From assembly GCA_003249255.1 (NCBI GenBank), contig QKJP01000061.1:62001-126000 (forward strand): a stretch of DNA of 64,000 nt, given 5' to 3'. Below the pieces are notes generated by a model. The model made no database searches. It worked only from the letters and a program-made list of their open reading frames with translations, and was not told where the DNA came from. Below, piece by piece: positions 26,337-37,271 of the stretch. The stretch's first letter is position 1. Every line of letters starts with the position of its first letter. Both the position numbers and the translations under genes were made by a program. Origin of the DNA: Bacteroidales bacterium (GTDB lineage: Bacteria; Bacteroidota; Bacteroidia; Bacteroidales; Marinilabiliaceae).

Positions 26337-26344
26337 TAATTTTG
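26337..26344 (+). promoter_or_regulatory. -7 box of the ribosomal cluster promoter
   Basis: TAATTTTG matches TAnnTTTG exactly and lies 120 bases before rpsL. The -33 side is weak. Confidence 0.55.
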
Positions 26345-26464
26345 CAGCGCTTTTTAGTCTAAATGGCTAAAAGTGGCTGGAAATCAGTCGTTTTTTTATG
26401 GTTATAAGTGTTTCTTAATGACCGGATAAGATAGAATTTTTAGTTTATATAGTTATATTTTATT

Positions 26465-26854
26465 ATGCCAACAATTCAACAGTTAGTTAGAAAAGGACGA
26501 GAAAAGCAGGTTGACAAAAGTAAATCACCTGCCTTGAACGCGTGTCCTCAAAGACGTGGCGTTTGCGTAAGGGTGTATACAACTACGCCTAAGAAGCCTA
26601 ACTCAGCGATGAGAAAGGTAGCAAGGGTTCGTTTAACGAATGGAAAAGAAGTGAATGCTTACATCGGAGGTGAAGGTCACAACTTACAAGAACACAGTAT
26701 TGTATTAGTACGTGGAGGTAGGGTGAAAGATTTACCGGGTGTGCGTTATCACTTAGTGCGTGGTGCTTTAGATGCATCAGGAGTAGATGGTCGTACTCAG
26801 CGCCGTTCTAAATACGGTACTAAAAGACCTAAAGCAGCTGCTGCTAAAAAGTAA
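26465..26854 (+). CDS. rpsL: 30S ribosomal protein S12
   Basis: A 129-residue protein of the decoding centre. The [13 protein letters not shown] loop (lysines 43 and 44) is where streptomycin-resistance changes occur; both lysines are wild type. The KDLPGVRYH loop contains the aspartate that is often beta-methylthiolated. First gene of the long ribosomal cluster; a 114-base gap separates it from rpsG. Confidence 0.97.
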   Translation: MPTIQQLVRKGREKQVDKSKSPALNACPQRRGVCVRVYTTTPKKPNSAMRKVARVRLTNGKEVNAYIGGEGHNLQEHSIVLVRGGRVKDLPGVRYHLVRGALDASGVDGRTQRRSKYGTKRPKAAAAKK

Positions 26855-26968
26855 TTTTAATTAAAGACTGCGTGTAGTTTATTTGGTAGGTTCTCCGGGT
26901 GAGTAAATGCTGCCAGGCATTGAAGACTAGGAACAAACAGCCAAGAACGACAAGTAAACAAAAGAAAA
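26855..26968 (+). promoter_or_regulatory. rpsL-rpsG spacer, possible S7-binding leader
   Basis: This 114-base gap is long for this cluster. It is G-rich for the region and contains a hairpin AATGC (26906-26910), loop TGCCAG, GCATT (26917-26921), flanked by further partly complementary bases. In E. coli the same gap carries the S7 autoregulatory site. By position this may be the equivalent; no sequence match to that site was established. Confidence 0.35.
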
Positions 26969-27445
26969 ATGAGAAAGAGTAAACCAAAAAAGAGGATCAT
27001 TTTACCGGATCCAAAATTTAATGACACTTCCGTTACTCAGTTTGTAAACAACTTAATGTTTGACGGAAAGAAGTCAATTGCTTTTAAAATTTTCTATGGA
27101 GCTATGGATAAAGTGGCTGTCAAAGCTGAGCAAGAAGGTAAGCCTGCTTTAGAATATTTCAAAAAAGCAATCGAAAACATTACACCTTCAGTAGAGGTGA
27201 AGAGTCGCCGTGTGGGTGGTGCTACTTTTCAAGTTCCGACAGAAATTCGTCCAAGTCGAAAAGCATCCATCGGTATGAAAAACTTGATCCTATTTGCTCG
27301 TAAGAGAAGTGGTAGATCTATGGCAGACAAACTATCTGCTGAAATTGTTGCTGCATATAACAACGAAGGTGGTGCCTTCAAGAAAAAAGAAGACATGCAC
27401 AAAATGGCTGATGCTAACCGTGCTTTTGCTCACTTCAGATTTTAA
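26969..27445 (+). CDS. rpsG: 30S ribosomal protein S7
   Basis: A 158-residue protein that organises the head of the small subunit and contacts the E-site t[29 protein letters not shown] is the family core and [14 protein letters not shown] the C-terminus. It is 25 bases before fusA. S7 is the usual translational repressor of the str operon, which fits the long upstream gap. Confidence 0.97.
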   Translation: MRKSKPKKRIILPDPKFNDTSVTQFVNNLMFDGKKSIAFKIFYGAMDKVAVKAEQEGKPALEYFKKAIENITPSVEVKSRRVGGATFQVPTEIRPSRKASIGMKNLILFARKRSGRSMADKLSAEIVAAYNNEGGAFKKKEDMHKMADANRAFAHFRF

Positions 27446-27470
27446 TTTTAACGCTTAGGATAACATTATC

Positions 27471-29582
27471 ATGGCTAAAGAAGAATTAAGCAAGACAAGA
27501 AATATCGGTATCATGGCTCACATTGATGCCGGTAAAACAACAACTACTGAGCGTATCCTGTTCTATACAGGTATCACTCACAAGATTGGTGAGGTACACG
27601 ATGGTGGTGCTACCATGGACTGGATGGAGCAAGAGCAAGAGCGTGGTATTACAATTACTTCAGCTGCTGTTACCACTAACTGGAATTACGAAGGTGTTTC
27701 TAACAAAATTAACATCATCGATACCCCGGGTCACGTTGACTTTACTGTTGAGGTAGAGCGTTCATTACGTGTGTTAGATGGTGCTGTCGCATTATTTTGT
27801 GCTGTTGGTGGTGTTGAGCCTCAGTCTGAAACCGTATGGCGTCAGGCAGATAAATATGGCGTTCCTCGTATTGCTTTCGTAAATAAAATGGACCGCTCAG
27901 GTGCTAACTTTTTCGAAGTAGTTCGTCAAGTTCGCGAAATGTTAGGTGCAAATCCTGTACCTGTTCAAATTCCTATCGGAGCAGAAGATGACTTTGAAGG
28001 AGTTATTGATTTAATTGAGAACAAAGAAGTTGTTTGGTTTGACGATCAAAATATGGGTTCTCGCTTCGAATTACGTGATATCCGCGAAAGCTTAGTTGAA
28101 GAAGCTGCTGAGTGGAGAGCAAAATTAGTAGAAGCTGTTGCAGAGCACGATGATGAGTTAATGGAGCGTTTTTTCGAAGATCCGGACTCTATTACTCGTG
28201 AAGACCTGCTTAAAGTAATTCGTAAGGCTACTATCGCCCAAACAATTACTCCAATGATGTGTGGTTCTGCCTTTAAAAATAAAGGGGTACAGCGTTTATT
28301 AGATGCTGTAATTCAGTTCTTACCAAGTCCAAGTGATATTGGTGTAATTAATGGAACTGATCCTGATACTGATGAACCAATTTCATTTGAAATGACAGAT
28401 GAAGCTCCTTTGGCAGCATTAGCATTTAAAATTGCAACTGACCCATTTGTTGGTCGTTTAGCATTTATGCGTGTTTACTCAGGAAAAATTGATGCTGGTT
28501 CTTATGTTTATAACATGCGTACCAATAAGAAAGAGCGTATTTCTCGTTTGTTCCAGATGAAGTCTAACAAACAGTTACCTCGTGATGTAATTGGTGCAGG
28601 TGATATTTGTGCAGGTGTTGGTTTTAAAGACATTCGTACTGGTGATACTCTTTGCGGAGAAACAAATCAAATCATCCTTGAGTCAATGACTTTCCCAGAG
28701 CCTGTAATCGGTATTGCTGTGGAACCATTGTCACAAAAAGATATGGATAAGATGGGTACTGCTCTTGGTAAACTAGCCGAAGAAGATCCAACTTTCCGTG
28801 TACAAACAGATGAAGAGACTGGTCAGACTGTTATTAGCGGTATGGGTGAGCTTCACTTAGAGATTCTAATCGACCGTCTTAAACGTGAGTTTAAAGTAGA
28901 GTGTAACCAAGGTCGTCCTCAGGTTAACTACAAAGAAACAATCACTCAGGAAGTAGAATTACGCGAAGTATTCAAGAAACAGTCTGGTGGTCGTGGTAAA
29001 TTTGCTGATATCCAGTTCCGTTTAGGTCCTAATAATACTGAGACTCGTGGTCTTATCTTTGAATCAACAATCAAAGGTGGTAACATTCCTAAAGAATTTA
29101 TCCCTTCAATTGAGAAAGGTTTCAAAGAAGCGATGCATAATGGTGTGTTAGCTGGTTACGAAGTAGAAGATTTATCGGTAACTGTGTTCGATGGTTCTTT
29201 CCACCCTGTGGATTCCGACCAGTTATCTTTCGAGATTGCTGCTCGTCAAGGATTTAAATCTGCTTGTGCTAAAGCTAAGCCTGTTTTATTAGAGCCAATC
29301 ATGCGTGTTGAGGTGGTAACACCTGAAGAGTACATGGGTGATATCATTGGCGATATGAACAAGCGTCGTGGTCAGGTAGAAGGAATGGAAGAGAAAAATG
29401 GTGCACGTGTTGTAAAGGCCAAAGTACCTTTGTCAGAGATGTTTGGTTACGTAACCGTATTACGTACTATCTCATCTGGTCGTGCAACTTCTTCTATGGA
29501 ATTCTTGCAGTATGCAGAAGTACCTCGTCAAATAGCTATGGATGTAGTTGCAGAGGCAAAAGGAAAAGTAGAATTATTATAA
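27471..29582 (+). CDS. fusA: Elongation factor G
   Basis: A 703-residue translocase GTPase. G1 is [13 protein letters not shown], the switch II region DTPGHVDFT, and NKMDRSGAN the base-recognition motif. Domains II to V follow, with [14 protein letters not shown] in domain III and the RRGQVEGM segment in domain V. It moves tRNAs and mRNA after peptide transfer. In E. coli tufA follows fusA, but here rpsJ follows at once, so EF-Tu is encoded elsewhere. Confidence 0.97.
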   Translation: MAKEELSKTRNIGIMAHIDAGKTTTTERILFYTGITHKIGEVHDGGATMDWMEQEQERGITITSAAVTTNWNYEGVSNKINIIDTPGHVDFTVEVERSLRVLDGAVALFCAVGGVEPQSETVWRQADKYGVPRIAFVNKMDRSGANFFEVVRQVREMLGANPVPVQIPIGAEDDFEGVIDLIENKEVVWFDDQNMGSRFELRDIRESLVEEAAEWRAKLVEAVAEHDDELMERFFEDPDSITREDLLKVIRKATIAQTITPMMCGSAFKNKGVQRLLDAVIQFLPSPSDIGVINGTDPDTDEPISFEMTDEAPLAALAFKIATDPFVGRLAFMRVYSGKIDAGSYVYNMRTNKKERISRLFQMKSNKQLPRDVIGAGDICAGVGFKDIRTGDTLCGETNQIILESMTFPEPVIGIAVEPLSQKDMDKMGTALGKLAEEDPTFRVQTDEETGQTVISGMGELHLEILIDRLKREFKVECNQGRPQVNYKETITQEVELREVFKKQSGGRGKFADIQFRLGPNNTETRGLIFESTIKGGNIPKEFIPSIEKGFKEAMHNGVLAGYEVEDLSVTVFDGSFHPVDSDQLSFEIAARQGFKSACAKAKPVLLEPIMRVEVVTPEEYMGDIIGDMNKRRGQVEGMEEKNGARVVKAKVPLSEMFGYVTVLRTISSGRATSSMEFLQYAEVPRQIAMDVVAEAKGKVELL

Positions 29583-29595
29583 GAGATTTTCAGCA

Positions 29596-29901
29596 ATGAG
29601 TCAAAAAATAAGAATCAAATTAAAATCATACGATCACAACTTAGTTGATAAATCAGCTGAAAAGATCGTTAAAACTGTAAAAAGTACAGGTGCAGTAGTA
29701 AGTGGTCCTATTCCACTACCTACTCACAAGCGTATTTTCACTGTGTTACGTGCAACATTCGTAAACAAAAAATCACGTGAGCAATTTGAATTGTCTTCAT
29801 ACAAACGTTTAATCGATATTTATAGCTCTACAGCAAAAACTATCGATGCGTTAATGAAACTTGAGTTGCCAAGTGGAGTTGAAGTAGAAATTAAAGTGTG
29901 A
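29596..29901 (+). CDS. rpsJ: 30S ribosomal protein S10
   Basis: A 101-residue protein of the small-subunit head, also the NusG/NusE partner in antitermination. [21 protein letters not shown] and [16 protein letters not shown] are the family core. It begins the S10 part of the cluster, 13 bases after fusA. Confidence 0.97.
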   Translation: MSQKIRIKLKSYDHNLVDKSAEKIVKTVKSTGAVVSGPIPLPTHKRIFTVLRATFVNKKSREQFELSSYKRLIDIYSSTAKTIDALMKLELPSGVEVEIKV

Positions 29902-29924
29902 TATAAATCTTAAATGTTTAAACA

Positions 29925-30542
29925 ATGCCAGGATTAATTGGAAAAAAAATCGGAATGACTTCCGTTTTCGGTGCCGATGGGAAAAATGTTCCATGCACCG
30001 TTATCGAAGCTGGCCCTTGTATCGTTACTCAGGTTAAATCAACTGATGTAGATGGATACGAAGCTGTACAGCTGGCGTTTGACGACAAAAGAGAAAAGAG
30101 CACAACAAAACCAGAAGCCGGTCACTTTAAAAAGGCCGGTTCTGCTCCGAAAAAGAAATTGGTTGAGTTCAAAGAATTCGAGCAAGAGTACTCAGTAGGT
30201 GATACTGTTGGTGTTGATCTTTTCGAAGAAGACGCTTTTGTGGATATTACAGGTATCTCAAAAGGTAAAGGTTTTCAAGGTGTAGTTAAGCGTCATGGGT
30301 TTGGTGGAGTTGGTCAGTCAACTCACGGTCAGCATAACCGCTTACGCGCTCCTGGATCCGTTGGTGCAGCATCTTACCCGGCTCGTGTTTTTAAAGGCAT
30401 GAGAATGGCAGGCCGCACAGGTGGTGACAGAGTGAAAGTGGAAAACTTGAGAGTAATGAAAATAATTCCTGAGAACAATTTAATTATTGTTAAAGGATCT
30501 GTACCAGGAGCTAAAGGCTCGTATCTAATCATTGAAAAGTAA
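29925..30542 (+). CDS. rplC: 50S ribosomal protein L3
   Basis: A 205-residue early-assembly protein with an arm reaching the peptidyl transferase centre. [13 protein letters not shown] opens it. The [31 protein letters not shown] stretch is the conserved loop, including the glutamine position methylated in E. coli. The stop overlaps the rplD start by one base. Confidence 0.97.
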   Translation: MPGLIGKKIGMTSVFGADGKNVPCTVIEAGPCIVTQVKSTDVDGYEAVQLAFDDKREKSTTKPEAGHFKKAGSAPKKKLVEFKEFEQEYSVGDTVGVDLFEEDAFVDITGISKGKGFQGVVKRHGFGGVGQSTHGQHNRLRAPGSVGAASYPARVFKGMRMAGRTGGDRVKVENLRVMKIIPENNLIIVKGSVPGAKGSYLIIEK

Positions 30543-31177
30543 TGGAACTGAACGTATTAAATATCGAAGGAAAAGAAACCGGACGTAAGGTAACATTACC
30601 AGAGTCTGTGTTTGGAATTGAGCCTAGCGATCACGCCATTTACCTAGATGTAAAACAGTACTTGGCTAACAATCGTCAGGGAACTCACAAATCAAAAGAG
30701 CGTGCTGAAGTAGCTGGTAGTACTCGTAAGATTAAAAAGCAAAAAGGAACTGGTGGCGCTCGTGCAGGAAGTTTAAAATCTCCTGTATTTAGAGGTGGAG
30801 GTCGCGTATTTGGTCCTCGTCCGCGTAATTACGGTTTTAAACTGAACAAAAAGTTAAAGCAATTAGCACGTAAGTCTGCTTTAGCTTACAAAGCTCAAAA
30901 CCAAGGAATTGTTGTTTTAGAAGACTTCAACATTGAAGGAACTACTAAATTAACTAAGCAATACGCTGCTATTGTGAATGGTTTGAACTTAAATGGTCAA
31001 AGATCTCTATTGGTGTTAAAAGAAGCGAACGAAAACATTTATCGTTCTGCTAAAAACATTCAACGTGCAGAGGTTGTGACTTTATCTGAACTTAATACTT
31101 ACGATATCGTGAAAGCGAAATCTTTAGTATTAACAGAAAGTTCTGTAGAAGAATTCGGTAAACTGTTTAATGCATAA
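30542..31177 (+). CDS. rplD: 50S ribosomal protein L4
   Basis: A 211-residue protein lining the exit tunnel. [22 protein letters not shown] is the tunnel loop, the site of macrolide-resistance changes in other bacteria. In E. coli L4 represses the S10 operon. Coupled to rplC by a one-base overlap. Confidence 0.96.
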   Translation: MELNVLNIEGKETGRKVTLPESVFGIEPSDHAIYLDVKQYLANNRQGTHKSKERAEVAGSTRKIKKQKGTGGARAGSLKSPVFRGGGRVFGPRPRNYGFKLNKKLKQLARKSALAYKAQNQGIVVLEDFNIEGTTKLTKQYAAIVNGLNLNGQRSLLVLKEANENIYRSAKNIQRAEVVTLSELNTYDIVKAKSLVLTESSVEEFGKLFNA

Positions 31178-31188
31178 GGAGAGGCATC

Positions 31189-31479
31189 ATGAAAGTTATT
31201 ATTAAACCGATTATAAGCGAAAAATCAACAGATCAGCAAGATAAACTAAACCGTTTTGGTTTTGTGGTTGATAAAAAAGCTAAAAAACTGCAAATTAAAG
31301 ATGCGGTAGAAGAGCTTTACAACGTGAAAGTTGCTGCTGTTAATACTATGGTTTATAGCGGAAAAGAAAAAACACGTTACACTAAAAGTGGTTTATTAGT
31401 AGGACGTACAAACGCTTACAAAAAAGCCTTAGTTACTTTAGTTGACGGAGATACTATCGATTTTTATAGCAATATTTAA
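31189..31479 (+). CDS. rplW: 50S ribosomal protein L23
   Basis: A 96-residue protein at the tunnel exit, a docking site for trigger factor and the signal recognition particle. IIKPIISEKSTD and the YNVKVAAVNTMVY strand are typical. Eleven bases after rplD. Confidence 0.96.
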   Translation: MKVIIKPIISEKSTDQQDKLNRFGFVVDKKAKKLQIKDAVEELYNVKVAAVNTMVYSGKEKTRYTKSGLLVGRTNAYKKALVTLVDGDTIDFYSNI

Positions 31480-31485
31480 TATAAA

Positions 31486-32310
31486 ATGGCAGTAAGAAAA
31501 CTAAAGCCCACAACACCGGGGCAGAGACACAAAATTATTGGTGCGTTTGATGCGATTACCTCAAGCACACCAGAAAAGTCCTTGTTAGCGCCAATGAAAA
31601 AATCTGGTGGTAGAAATAACACTGGTAAAATGACCATGCGTTACATTGGTGGCGGTCACAAGAGAAGATACAGGGTAATCGACTTTAAGAGAAATAAAGA
31701 CGGTGTAGAAGCTACAGTAGAATCAATCCAATACGATCCAAACCGTAGTGCTCGTATTGCTTTACTACAGTATGCTGATGGAGAAAAAAGGTACATTCTT
31801 GCGCCTAATGGTCTACAAGTTGGTCAAAAACTAAACTCAGGTTCCGGAGTTGTTCCTGAGATTGGTAACAGCTTACCATTGGCAGAGATTCCACTAGGTT
31901 CGATTATTCATAATATCGAGTTGCGTCCGAACCAAGGTGGTATTATGGCACGCAGTGCCGGTACTTTTGCTCAATTAGCTGCTCGTGACGGAAAATTTGC
32001 CGTAGTGAAATTGCCTTCAGGAGAAACTAGAATGATCTTAACCACTTGCCGCGCTACTTTAGGTGCTGTAGGTAACTCAGATCACGCTTTAGAGCGTTCA
32101 GGCAAGGCTGGTCGTAGCCGTTGGTTAGGCCGTCGTCCTCGCGTTCGAGGTGTAGTAATGAACCCTGTGGATCACCCAATGGGTGGTGGTGAAGGACGTC
32201 AGTCTGGAGGTCACCCAAGATCACGTACTGGTCTACTTGCTAAAGGTTTCAAAACTAGAGACAAGAAAAAAGCATCAAGTCAGTACATTCTAGAAAGAAG
32301 GAAAAAATAA
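31486..32310 (+). CDS. rplB: 50S ribosomal protein L2
   Basis: A 274-residue protein needed for subunit joining and peptidyl transfer. [22 protein letters not shown] is near the start. [24 protein letters not shown] contains the conserved histidine region (about 220-240). Six bases after rplW. Confidence 0.97.
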   Translation: MAVRKLKPTTPGQRHKIIGAFDAITSSTPEKSLLAPMKKSGGRNNTGKMTMRYIGGGHKRRYRVIDFKRNKDGVEATVESIQYDPNRSARIALLQYADGEKRYILAPNGLQVGQKLNSGSGVVPEIGNSLPLAEIPLGSIIHNIELRPNQGGIMARSAGTFAQLAARDGKFAVVKLPSGETRMILTTCRATLGAVGNSDHALERSGKAGRSRWLGRRPRVRGVVMNPVDHPMGGGEGRQSGGHPRSRTGLLAKGFKTRDKKKASSQYILERRKK

Positions 32311-32330
32311 CCGGTTAATTTGAACACATT

Positions 32331-32600
32331 ATGAGCAGATCATTAAAAAAAGGCCCATATATTGCATATAAGCTGGAAAAGAAAGTCTTGGCTATGAACG
32401 AGGCGGGGAAAAAAACGGTAATTAAAACTTGGGCTCGCGCGTCTATGATTTCTCCGGATTTTGTAGGACACACGATTGCCGTTCACAACGGTAATAAGTT
32501 CATCCCGGTTTATGTAACCGAAAACATGGTTGGTCACAAATTAGGAGAATTTGCGCCAACACGTACTTTCCGTGGTCATGGTGGTAATAAGAAGAAATAA
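32331..32600 (+). CDS. rpsS: 30S ribosomal protein S19
   Basis: An 89-residue head protein that touches the A-site tRNA and bridges to the large subunit. [33 protein letters not shown] and [15 protein letters not shown] are family signatures. Confidence 0.97.
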   Translation: MSRSLKKGPYIAYKLEKKVLAMNEAGKKTVIKTWARASMISPDFVGHTIAVHNGNKFIPVYVTENMVGHKLGEFAPTRTFRGHGGNKKK

Positions 32601-32638
32601 TTATCATCAAGTCATTAAAATTCTTTAAACAGTAAAAA

Positions 32639-33052
32639 ATGGGTGCAAGAAAAAGAATAAGAGCTGAAAAGTTAAAAGAGGCCAAAAAGACGGATTTCGT
32701 TGCCGCTCTTCGCAATGTGCCTACTTCACCTCGAAAAATGCGCTTAGTAGCAGACATGATTCGTGGTAAGGAAGTAAACTTAGCTCTTGATATGTTAAAG
32801 TTTTCTTCAAAAGAAGCTTCTCGCAGAGTAGAAAAACTTTTACTCTCAGCTATCGCTAATTGGAAAGATAAAAACGAGGATGTTCGCATCGAGGATGCCA
32901 ACCTTTACGTGAGTGAGATTTCAGTTGATGGAGGTCGTATGTTAAAACGTTTACAAACTGCCCCTCAGGGTCGTGCGCACCGTATCCGTAAGAGATCCAA
33001 TCACGTAACACTTCGTGTAGCAAGTAAAGTTGTTGAAAATCAAGAAAATTAA
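32639..33052 (+). CDS. rplV: 50S ribosomal protein L22
   Basis: A 137-residue tunnel protein. [18 protein letters not shown] opens the core and the hairpin [25 protein letters not shown] reaches the tunnel. It has an N-terminal lysine-rich extension relative to E. coli (110 residues). Six bases before rpsC. Confidence 0.96.
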   Translation: MGARKRIRAEKLKEAKKTDFVAALRNVPTSPRKMRLVADMIRGKEVNLALDMLKFSSKEASRRVEKLLLSAIANWKDKNEDVRIEDANLYVSEISVDGGRMLKRLQTAPQGRAHRIRKRSNHVTLRVASKVVENQEN

Positions 33053-33057
33053 GCTAA

Positions 33058-33780
33058 ATGGGACAAAAAGTTAATCCAATAAGTAACAGATTAGGAATCA
33101 TCAAGGGATGGGATTCTAACTGGTATGGCGGAAAAAACTATGGCGAAAAGCTTTTAGAAGATTCCAAAATACGTAAATATCTAAACGCTCGTTTAGCTAA
33201 AGCTTCTCTTTCACGTATTATCATCGAACGTACCTTAAAGCTTGTGACTATTACCGTATTCACAGCTCGTCCGGGTATCATCATTGGTAAAGGTGGTCAA
33301 GAAGTAGACAAGCTAAAAGAGGAGTTGAAGAAAATTACCGACAAAGAGGTACAAATCAATATCTTCGAGGTTAAAAGACCAGAGTTAGATGCAATTATCG
33401 TAGGTAATAACATCGCTCGTCAGTTAGAAGGACGTGTTGCTTATCGTCGTGCTATTAAAATGGCCATCGCTTCTACGATGAGAATGGGTGCTGAAGGAAT
33501 TAAAATTCAAATTTCAGGACGTTTAAATGGTGCTGAAATGGCTCGTAGTGAGTTGTATAAAGAAGGACGTACTCCTCTACATACGTTACGTGCTGATATC
33601 GATTATGCCCAAGTTGAGGCCTTAACCAAAACAGGTTTAACCGGTATTAAAGTTTGGATTTGTAAAGGTGAGGTTTATGGTAAACCAGATTTATCACCTT
33701 CATTCAACACCAAAGAAAAAGGAACAGGTAACCGTGGTGGAGGTGGTAACCGTGGACCAAGAAGAAGAAATAAAAAGTAA
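33058..33780 (+). CDS. rpsC: 30S ribosomal protein S3
   Basis: A 240-residue protein at the mRNA entry site. It contains a KH domain with the GKGGQEV loop (about residues 79-85). The [22 protein letters not shown] block follows. The end is a Gly/Arg/Lys-rich tail, common in Bacteroidota. Confidence 0.97.
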   Translation: MGQKVNPISNRLGIIKGWDSNWYGGKNYGEKLLEDSKIRKYLNARLAKASLSRIIIERTLKLVTITVFTARPGIIIGKGGQEVDKLKEELKKITDKEVQINIFEVKRPELDAIIVGNNIARQLEGRVAYRRAIKMAIASTMRMGAEGIKIQISGRLNGAEMARSELYKEGRTPLHTLRADIDYAQVEALTKTGLTGIKVWICKGEVYGKPDLSPSFNTKEKGTGNRGGGGNRGPRRRNKK

Positions 33781-33807
33781 TTCTCCTTTCACTTTAATTG
33801 AGGAACG

Positions 33808-34239
33808 ATGTTACAACCAAAGAAAGTAAAATTTAGAAGAGTTCAGAAAGCTCGAATGAAAGGTGAGGCCCAACGCGGAAATCAAATTGCATTCGGTTCT
33901 TTCGGAATCAAAGCTTTAGAAACAAAGTGGATTACAGGTCGTCAAATTGAAGCTGCTCGTATCGCTGTTACGCGTTACATGCAACGTCAAGGACAGATTT
34001 GGATCAGAATATTTCCCGATAAACCAATTACTAAAAAGCCAGCCGAAGTAAGGATGGGTAAAGGTAAGGGTAGTCCAGAGGGATTTGTGGCCCCTGTTAC
34101 TCCTGGTCGCATCATTATGGAATGCGAAGGAGTACCGTATGAAGTAGCTAAAGAGGCATTACGCTTAGCAGCACAAAAATTGCCGATTACTACTAAATTT
34201 GTTGTCAGAAGGGATTATGTTGAATCTTCAAATGCTTAA
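33808..34239 (+). CDS. rplP: 50S ribosomal protein L16
   Basis: A 143-residue protein near the A-site of the large subunit. [21 protein letters not shown] opens it, and [22 protein letters not shown] is the conserved loop including the arginine that is hydroxylated in other bacteria. Four bases before rpmC. Confidence 0.97.
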   Translation: MLQPKKVKFRRVQKARMKGEAQRGNQIAFGSFGIKALETKWITGRQIEAARIAVTRYMQRQGQIWIRIFPDKPITKKPAEVRMGKGKGSPEGFVAPVTPGRIIMECEGVPYEVAKEALRLAAQKLPITTKFVVRRDYVESSNA

Positions 34240-34243
34240 GGAA

Positions 34244-34441
34244 ATGAAAGTATCAGAAATCAAAGAATTAAGTGTTGCAGACATCCAGGAGCGTATCGTA
34301 GCTGAGAAAGGTACGTTAAGGCAGTTGGAATTAACTCATGCAACTTCTCCATTGGAGAATCCAATGAAGATTAGACAAACCCGCAAAACAATTGCGAGAT
34401 TGAAGACTGTTTTAGGTCAAAAGCAACAAATTGAAAAATAA
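34244..34441 (+). CDS. rpmC: 50S ribosomal protein L29
   Basis: A 65-residue two-helix protein by the tunnel exit. MKVSEIKELSVADIQERI is the standard start. An upstream ATG at 34199 would add 15 residues that lie inside rplP, so 34244 is chosen. Confidence 0.95.
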   Translation: MKVSEIKELSVADIQERIVAEKGTLRQLELTHATSPLENPMKIRQTRKTIARLKTVLGQKQQIEK

Positions 34442-34447
34442 TAACAG

Positions 34448-34705
34448 ATGGAGACTAGAAATCTGAGAAAAGAGCGTATTGGTGTGGTTGCTAGTAACAA
34501 AATGGACAAGTCCATCACTGTTGCTGTAGAAATCAAAGAAAAGCACCCGATATACGGAAAGTTCGTGAAGAAGACTAAGAAGTTTCACGCACATGATGAA
34601 GATAACGCTTGTAATCCAGGGGATACAGTTCGTATTATGGAAACTCGCCCTTTGAGTAAAACAAAGCGTTGGAGATTAGTTGAAATACTTGAAAGAGCGA
34701 AGTAA
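34448..34705 (+). CDS. rpsQ: 30S ribosomal protein S17
   Basis: An 85-residue OB-fold protein binding 16S rRNA in the body. [19 protein letters not shown] and [29 protein letters not shown] are typical. Confidence 0.96.
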   Translation: METRNLRKERIGVVASNKMDKSITVAVEIKEKHPIYGKFVKKTKKFHAHDEDNACNPGDTVRIMETRPLSKTKRWRLVEILERAK

Positions 34706-34707
34706 TT

Positions 34708-35073
34708 ATGATACAACAAGAATCAAGACTCGCAGTTGCAGACAATAGCGGTGCCAAAGAGGTATTATGTATTCGTGTTTTAGGAGGTACTAAAAGGCGC
34801 TACGCCACAGTTGGTGATCGAATTGTGGTAACAGTAAAGAGCGCAGTTCCTTCAAGTGATATGAAGAAGGGTACTGTTAGCAAAGCTGTAATTGTACGCA
34901 CAAAAAAAGAAGTTAGACGTCAGGATGGCTCTTACATCCGTTTTGATGAGAACGCTTGCGTTCTTTTAAATCAAGGTGGTGAAATGAGAGGAACTCGTAT
35001 TTTTGGACCTGTTGCACGTGAATTGCGTGACGGTTTCATGAAAATTGTTTCATTAGCACCTGAGGTACTTTAA
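34708..35073 (+). CDS. rplN: 50S ribosomal protein L14
   Basis: A 121-residue interface protein. [27 protein letters not shown] is the classic start, and [14 protein letters not shown] the conserved C-terminal block. Starts two bases after rpsQ. Confidence 0.97.
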   Translation: MIQQESRLAVADNSGAKEVLCIRVLGGTKRRYATVGDRIVVTVKSAVPSSDMKKGTVSKAVIVRTKKEVRRQDGSYIRFDENACVLLNQGGEMRGTRIFGPVARELRDGFMKIVSLAPEVL

Positions 35074-35093
35074 TCATCAAAGAGATTAGAACA

Positions 35094-35399
35094 ATGGCTA
35101 AATTGCATATTAAAAAAGGCGATATCGTAATTGTTAATGCTGGAGTAAACAAAGGACAAGAAGGGAAAGTCTTAGAGATTTTCCCTGCTAAACAACGTGC
35201 CCTTGTTGAAGGTATTAACATGGTGAGTAAACACACAAAGCCTAATGCCGAGAATCCACAAGGTGGCATTATCAAACAAGAAGCTCCTATCCATATTTCA
35301 AACTTGAATTTGAAGGATCCTAAAACTGGTACTGCTACACGTATTGGTCGTAAAGATGGTGTTCGAATATCAAAAAAATCAGGGGAGGAAATTAAGTAA
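35094..35399 (+). CDS. rplX: 50S ribosomal protein L24
   Basis: A 101-residue assembly-initiator protein. The KOW motif is visible as [24 protein letters not shown]. Its stop overlaps the rplE start by one base. Confidence 0.96.
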   Translation: MAKLHIKKGDIVIVNAGVNKGQEGKVLEIFPAKQRALVEGINMVSKHTKPNAENPQGGIIKQEAPIHISNLNLKDPKTGTATRIGRKDGVRISKKSGEEIK

Positions 35400-35956
35400 T
35401 GAGCTATAAGGCATCTTTAAAATCACAGTACAAAGAGCAGATTGTTCCGGCTTTAATGAAAGAGTTCGGATATAAATCAATCATGCAGGTTCCTAAGTTA
35501 GAAAAGATTGTGATCAATCAAGGAATTGGAGCTGCAACTGCTGATAAAAAATTGATCGAAACAGCCATCAATGAGATGACTGCGATCACTGGTCAAAAAG
35601 CAGTACCTACTTTGTCTAAAAAAGACGTTTCTAACTTTAAGCTTCGTAAGAAAATGCCTATCGGAGTTCGTGTGACTCTTCGCAGAGATAACATGTACGA
35701 ATTTCTTGAACGCTTAATTCGTGTGGCTTTACCACGTATTCGCGACTTCAAAGGTATCAACAGTAAGCTTGATGGAAAAGGTAATTATACCTTAGGAATT
35801 GAAGAACAAATCATTTTTCCTGAAATAAATATTGACAATGTGTCGAAAATTATGGGTATGAATATTACCTTTGTGACCTCAGGAAAAACTGACGAGGAGG
35901 CTTTTGCTCTTTTAAAAGAGTATGGCTTACCTTTTAAAAACGTAAAAAAGAAGTAG
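35399..35956 (+). CDS. rplE: 50S ribosomal protein L5
   Basis: A 185-residue protein that binds 5S rRNA and bridges to the small subunit. [14 protein letters not shown] and [24 protein letters not shown] are family blocks. Confidence 0.97.
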   Translation: MSYKASLKSQYKEQIVPALMKEFGYKSIMQVPKLEKIVINQGIGAATADKKLIETAINEMTAITGQKAVPTLSKKDVSNFKLRKKMPIGVRVTLRRDNMYEFLERLIRVALPRIRDFKGINSKLDGKGNYTLGIEEQIIFPEINIDNVSKIMGMNITFVTSGKTDEEAFALLKEYGLPFKNVKKK

Positions 35957-35960
35957 TTAC

Positions 35961-36230
35961 ATGGCAAAAGAATCAATGAAAGCCCGTGAAGTAAAAAGGG
36001 CTAAGCTGGTTGCCAAATATGCTGAGAAACGTGCTCAACTTATAGCAGAAGGCGATTACGTGGGTTTACAGAAGCTTCCACGCAATGCCTCTCCTATCCG
36101 TATGCACAACCGTTGCAGCATGACAGGGCGTCCAAAAGGATATATGCGTCAATTTGGTCTTTCTCGTATTCAGTTTAGAGAAATGGCTTCAGCTGGTTTA
36201 ATACCTGGTATTAAAAAAGCAAGTTGGTAA
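35961..36230 (+). CDS. rpsN: 30S ribosomal protein S14, zinc-independent form
   Basis: An 89-residue S14 of the long type. The C-terminal RNRCSM-region has a single cysteine and no CxxC pairs, so it does not bind zinc. [21 protein letters not shown] is the core block. Four bases after rplE. See also rpmJ, which is likewise of the cysteine-poor form. Confidence 0.96.
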   Translation: MAKESMKAREVKRAKLVAKYAEKRAQLIAEGDYVGLQKLPRNASPIRMHNRCSMTGRPKGYMRQFGLSRIQFREMASAGLIPGIKKASW

Positions 36231-36247
36231 AAGAGTGTTAAATATTG

Positions 36248-36267
36248 TCCCGGCGCTTTTGCCGGGA
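36248..36267. repeat. G/C-rich hairpin between rpsN and rpsH
   Basis: TCCCGGC (36248-36254), loop GCTTTT, GCCGGGA (36261-36267): a perfect 7-base-pair stem in a 56-base gap. No T tract follows, so it is not a simple terminator. It could be a small repeat element or an S8-related control site. Confidence 0.55.
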
Positions 36268-36286
36268 TCAATTTAATCTTTATATA

Positions 36287-36682
36287 ATGACAGATCCAAT
36301 AGCAGATTATCTGACAAGAGTCAGAAACGCCATTATGGCGGGTCACAGAGTTGTTGAGGTACCAGCCTCCAACTTAAAGAAAGAGATGACCAAAATTCTT
36401 TTCGAAAAGGGTTACATCTTAAATTACAAATTCGAGGATGACGACAAACAAGGTTCAATTAAGATTGCCTTAAAGTACGATCCGAAATCTAAAGTACCAG
36501 CGATCAAAGCTCTAAAAAGAGTTTCGACCCCTGGTTTACGTTCTTATGCAGGTTACAAAAACATGCCTCGCGTATTAAACGGTTTAGGTATCGCTATCTT
36601 GTCTACAAGCCACGGTGTAATGACAGATAAAGAAGCCCGATTAAAGAAAATCGGTGGTGAAGTATTGTGTTACGTTTATTAA
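36287..36682 (+). CDS. rpsH: 30S ribosomal protein S8
   Basis: A 131-residue protein that binds helix 21 of 16S rRNA; in E. coli it also represses the spc operon. [20 protein letters not shown] is the normal start. An open frame reaches back to 36245 through the hairpin, but that is rejected. [28 protein letters not shown] is the conserved end. Confidence 0.96.
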   Translation: MTDPIADYLTRVRNAIMAGHRVVEVPASNLKKEMTKILFEKGYILNYKFEDDDKQGSIKIALKYDPKSKVPAIKALKRVSTPGLRSYAGYKNMPRVLNGLGIAILSTSHGVMTDKEARLKKIGGEVLCYVY

Positions 36683-36700
36683 AAAAAGAGGAGGTAAATT

Positions 36701-37252
36701 ATGTCAAGAATTGGAAAAGCACCAATTAGTCTTCCTTCAGGAGTGAACGTAACTGTAAAAGACAATACAGTAACTGTGAAAGGACCTAAAGGGGAATTAA
36801 CACAGAATATTCACGCTGAGATGACTTTAAAAGTTGAGGATAATGTTCTTACTGTAGAACGTCCTAACGATACAAAAGAAATGACTTCTATGCATGGACT
36901 TTACCGTTCGTTAATTAGTAACATGGTAGTTGGTGTTTCAGAAGGATACAAAAAGCAATTAGAGTTAGTAGGTGTAGGTTACCGTGCTACGAATAAAGGT
37001 CAAATTTTAGAATTAGCCTTAGGTTATTCACACCCTATTGTTCTTCAATTGCCATCTGAGATAAAAGTTGAAGCTGTTACTGATAGAAAAAGTAATCCTA
37101 TCATTACGCTAGAGTGTGCAGATAAGCAATTAATTGGTCAAGTATGTGCCAAAATTCGCTCATTAAGAAAACCTGAACCTTACAAAGGAAAAGGTGTTCG
37201 ATTTGTTGGTGAGGTTGTCCGTCGTAAAGCCGGTAAATCTGCAAAAGTTTAA
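36701..37252 (+). CDS. rplF: 50S ribosomal protein L6
   Basis: A 183-residue two-domain protein near the sarcin-ricin loop. MSRIGKAPISLPSGV opens it, and the KPEPYKGKGVRF block is near the end. Confidence 0.97.
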   Translation: MSRIGKAPISLPSGVNVTVKDNTVTVKGPKGELTQNIHAEMTLKVEDNVLTVERPNDTKEMTSMHGLYRSLISNMVVGVSEGYKKQLELVGVGYRATNKGQILELALGYSHPIVLQLPSEIKVEAVTDRKSNPIITLECADKQLIGQVCAKIRSLRKPEPYKGKGVRFVGEVVRRKAGKSAKV

Positions 37253-37271
37253 TGAATTAAATTAGGAGGTT

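Larger units (their letters stand above)
25917..26464. other. Divergent intergenic region between fabD and rpsL
   Basis: No gene was recognised in these 548 bases. They hold a minus-strand -7 box for fabD and a plus-strand -7 box for the ribosomal cluster, leaving a leader of about 115 bases before rpsL. The middle part (26050-26280) shows no structure I can support. Confidence 0.55.
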
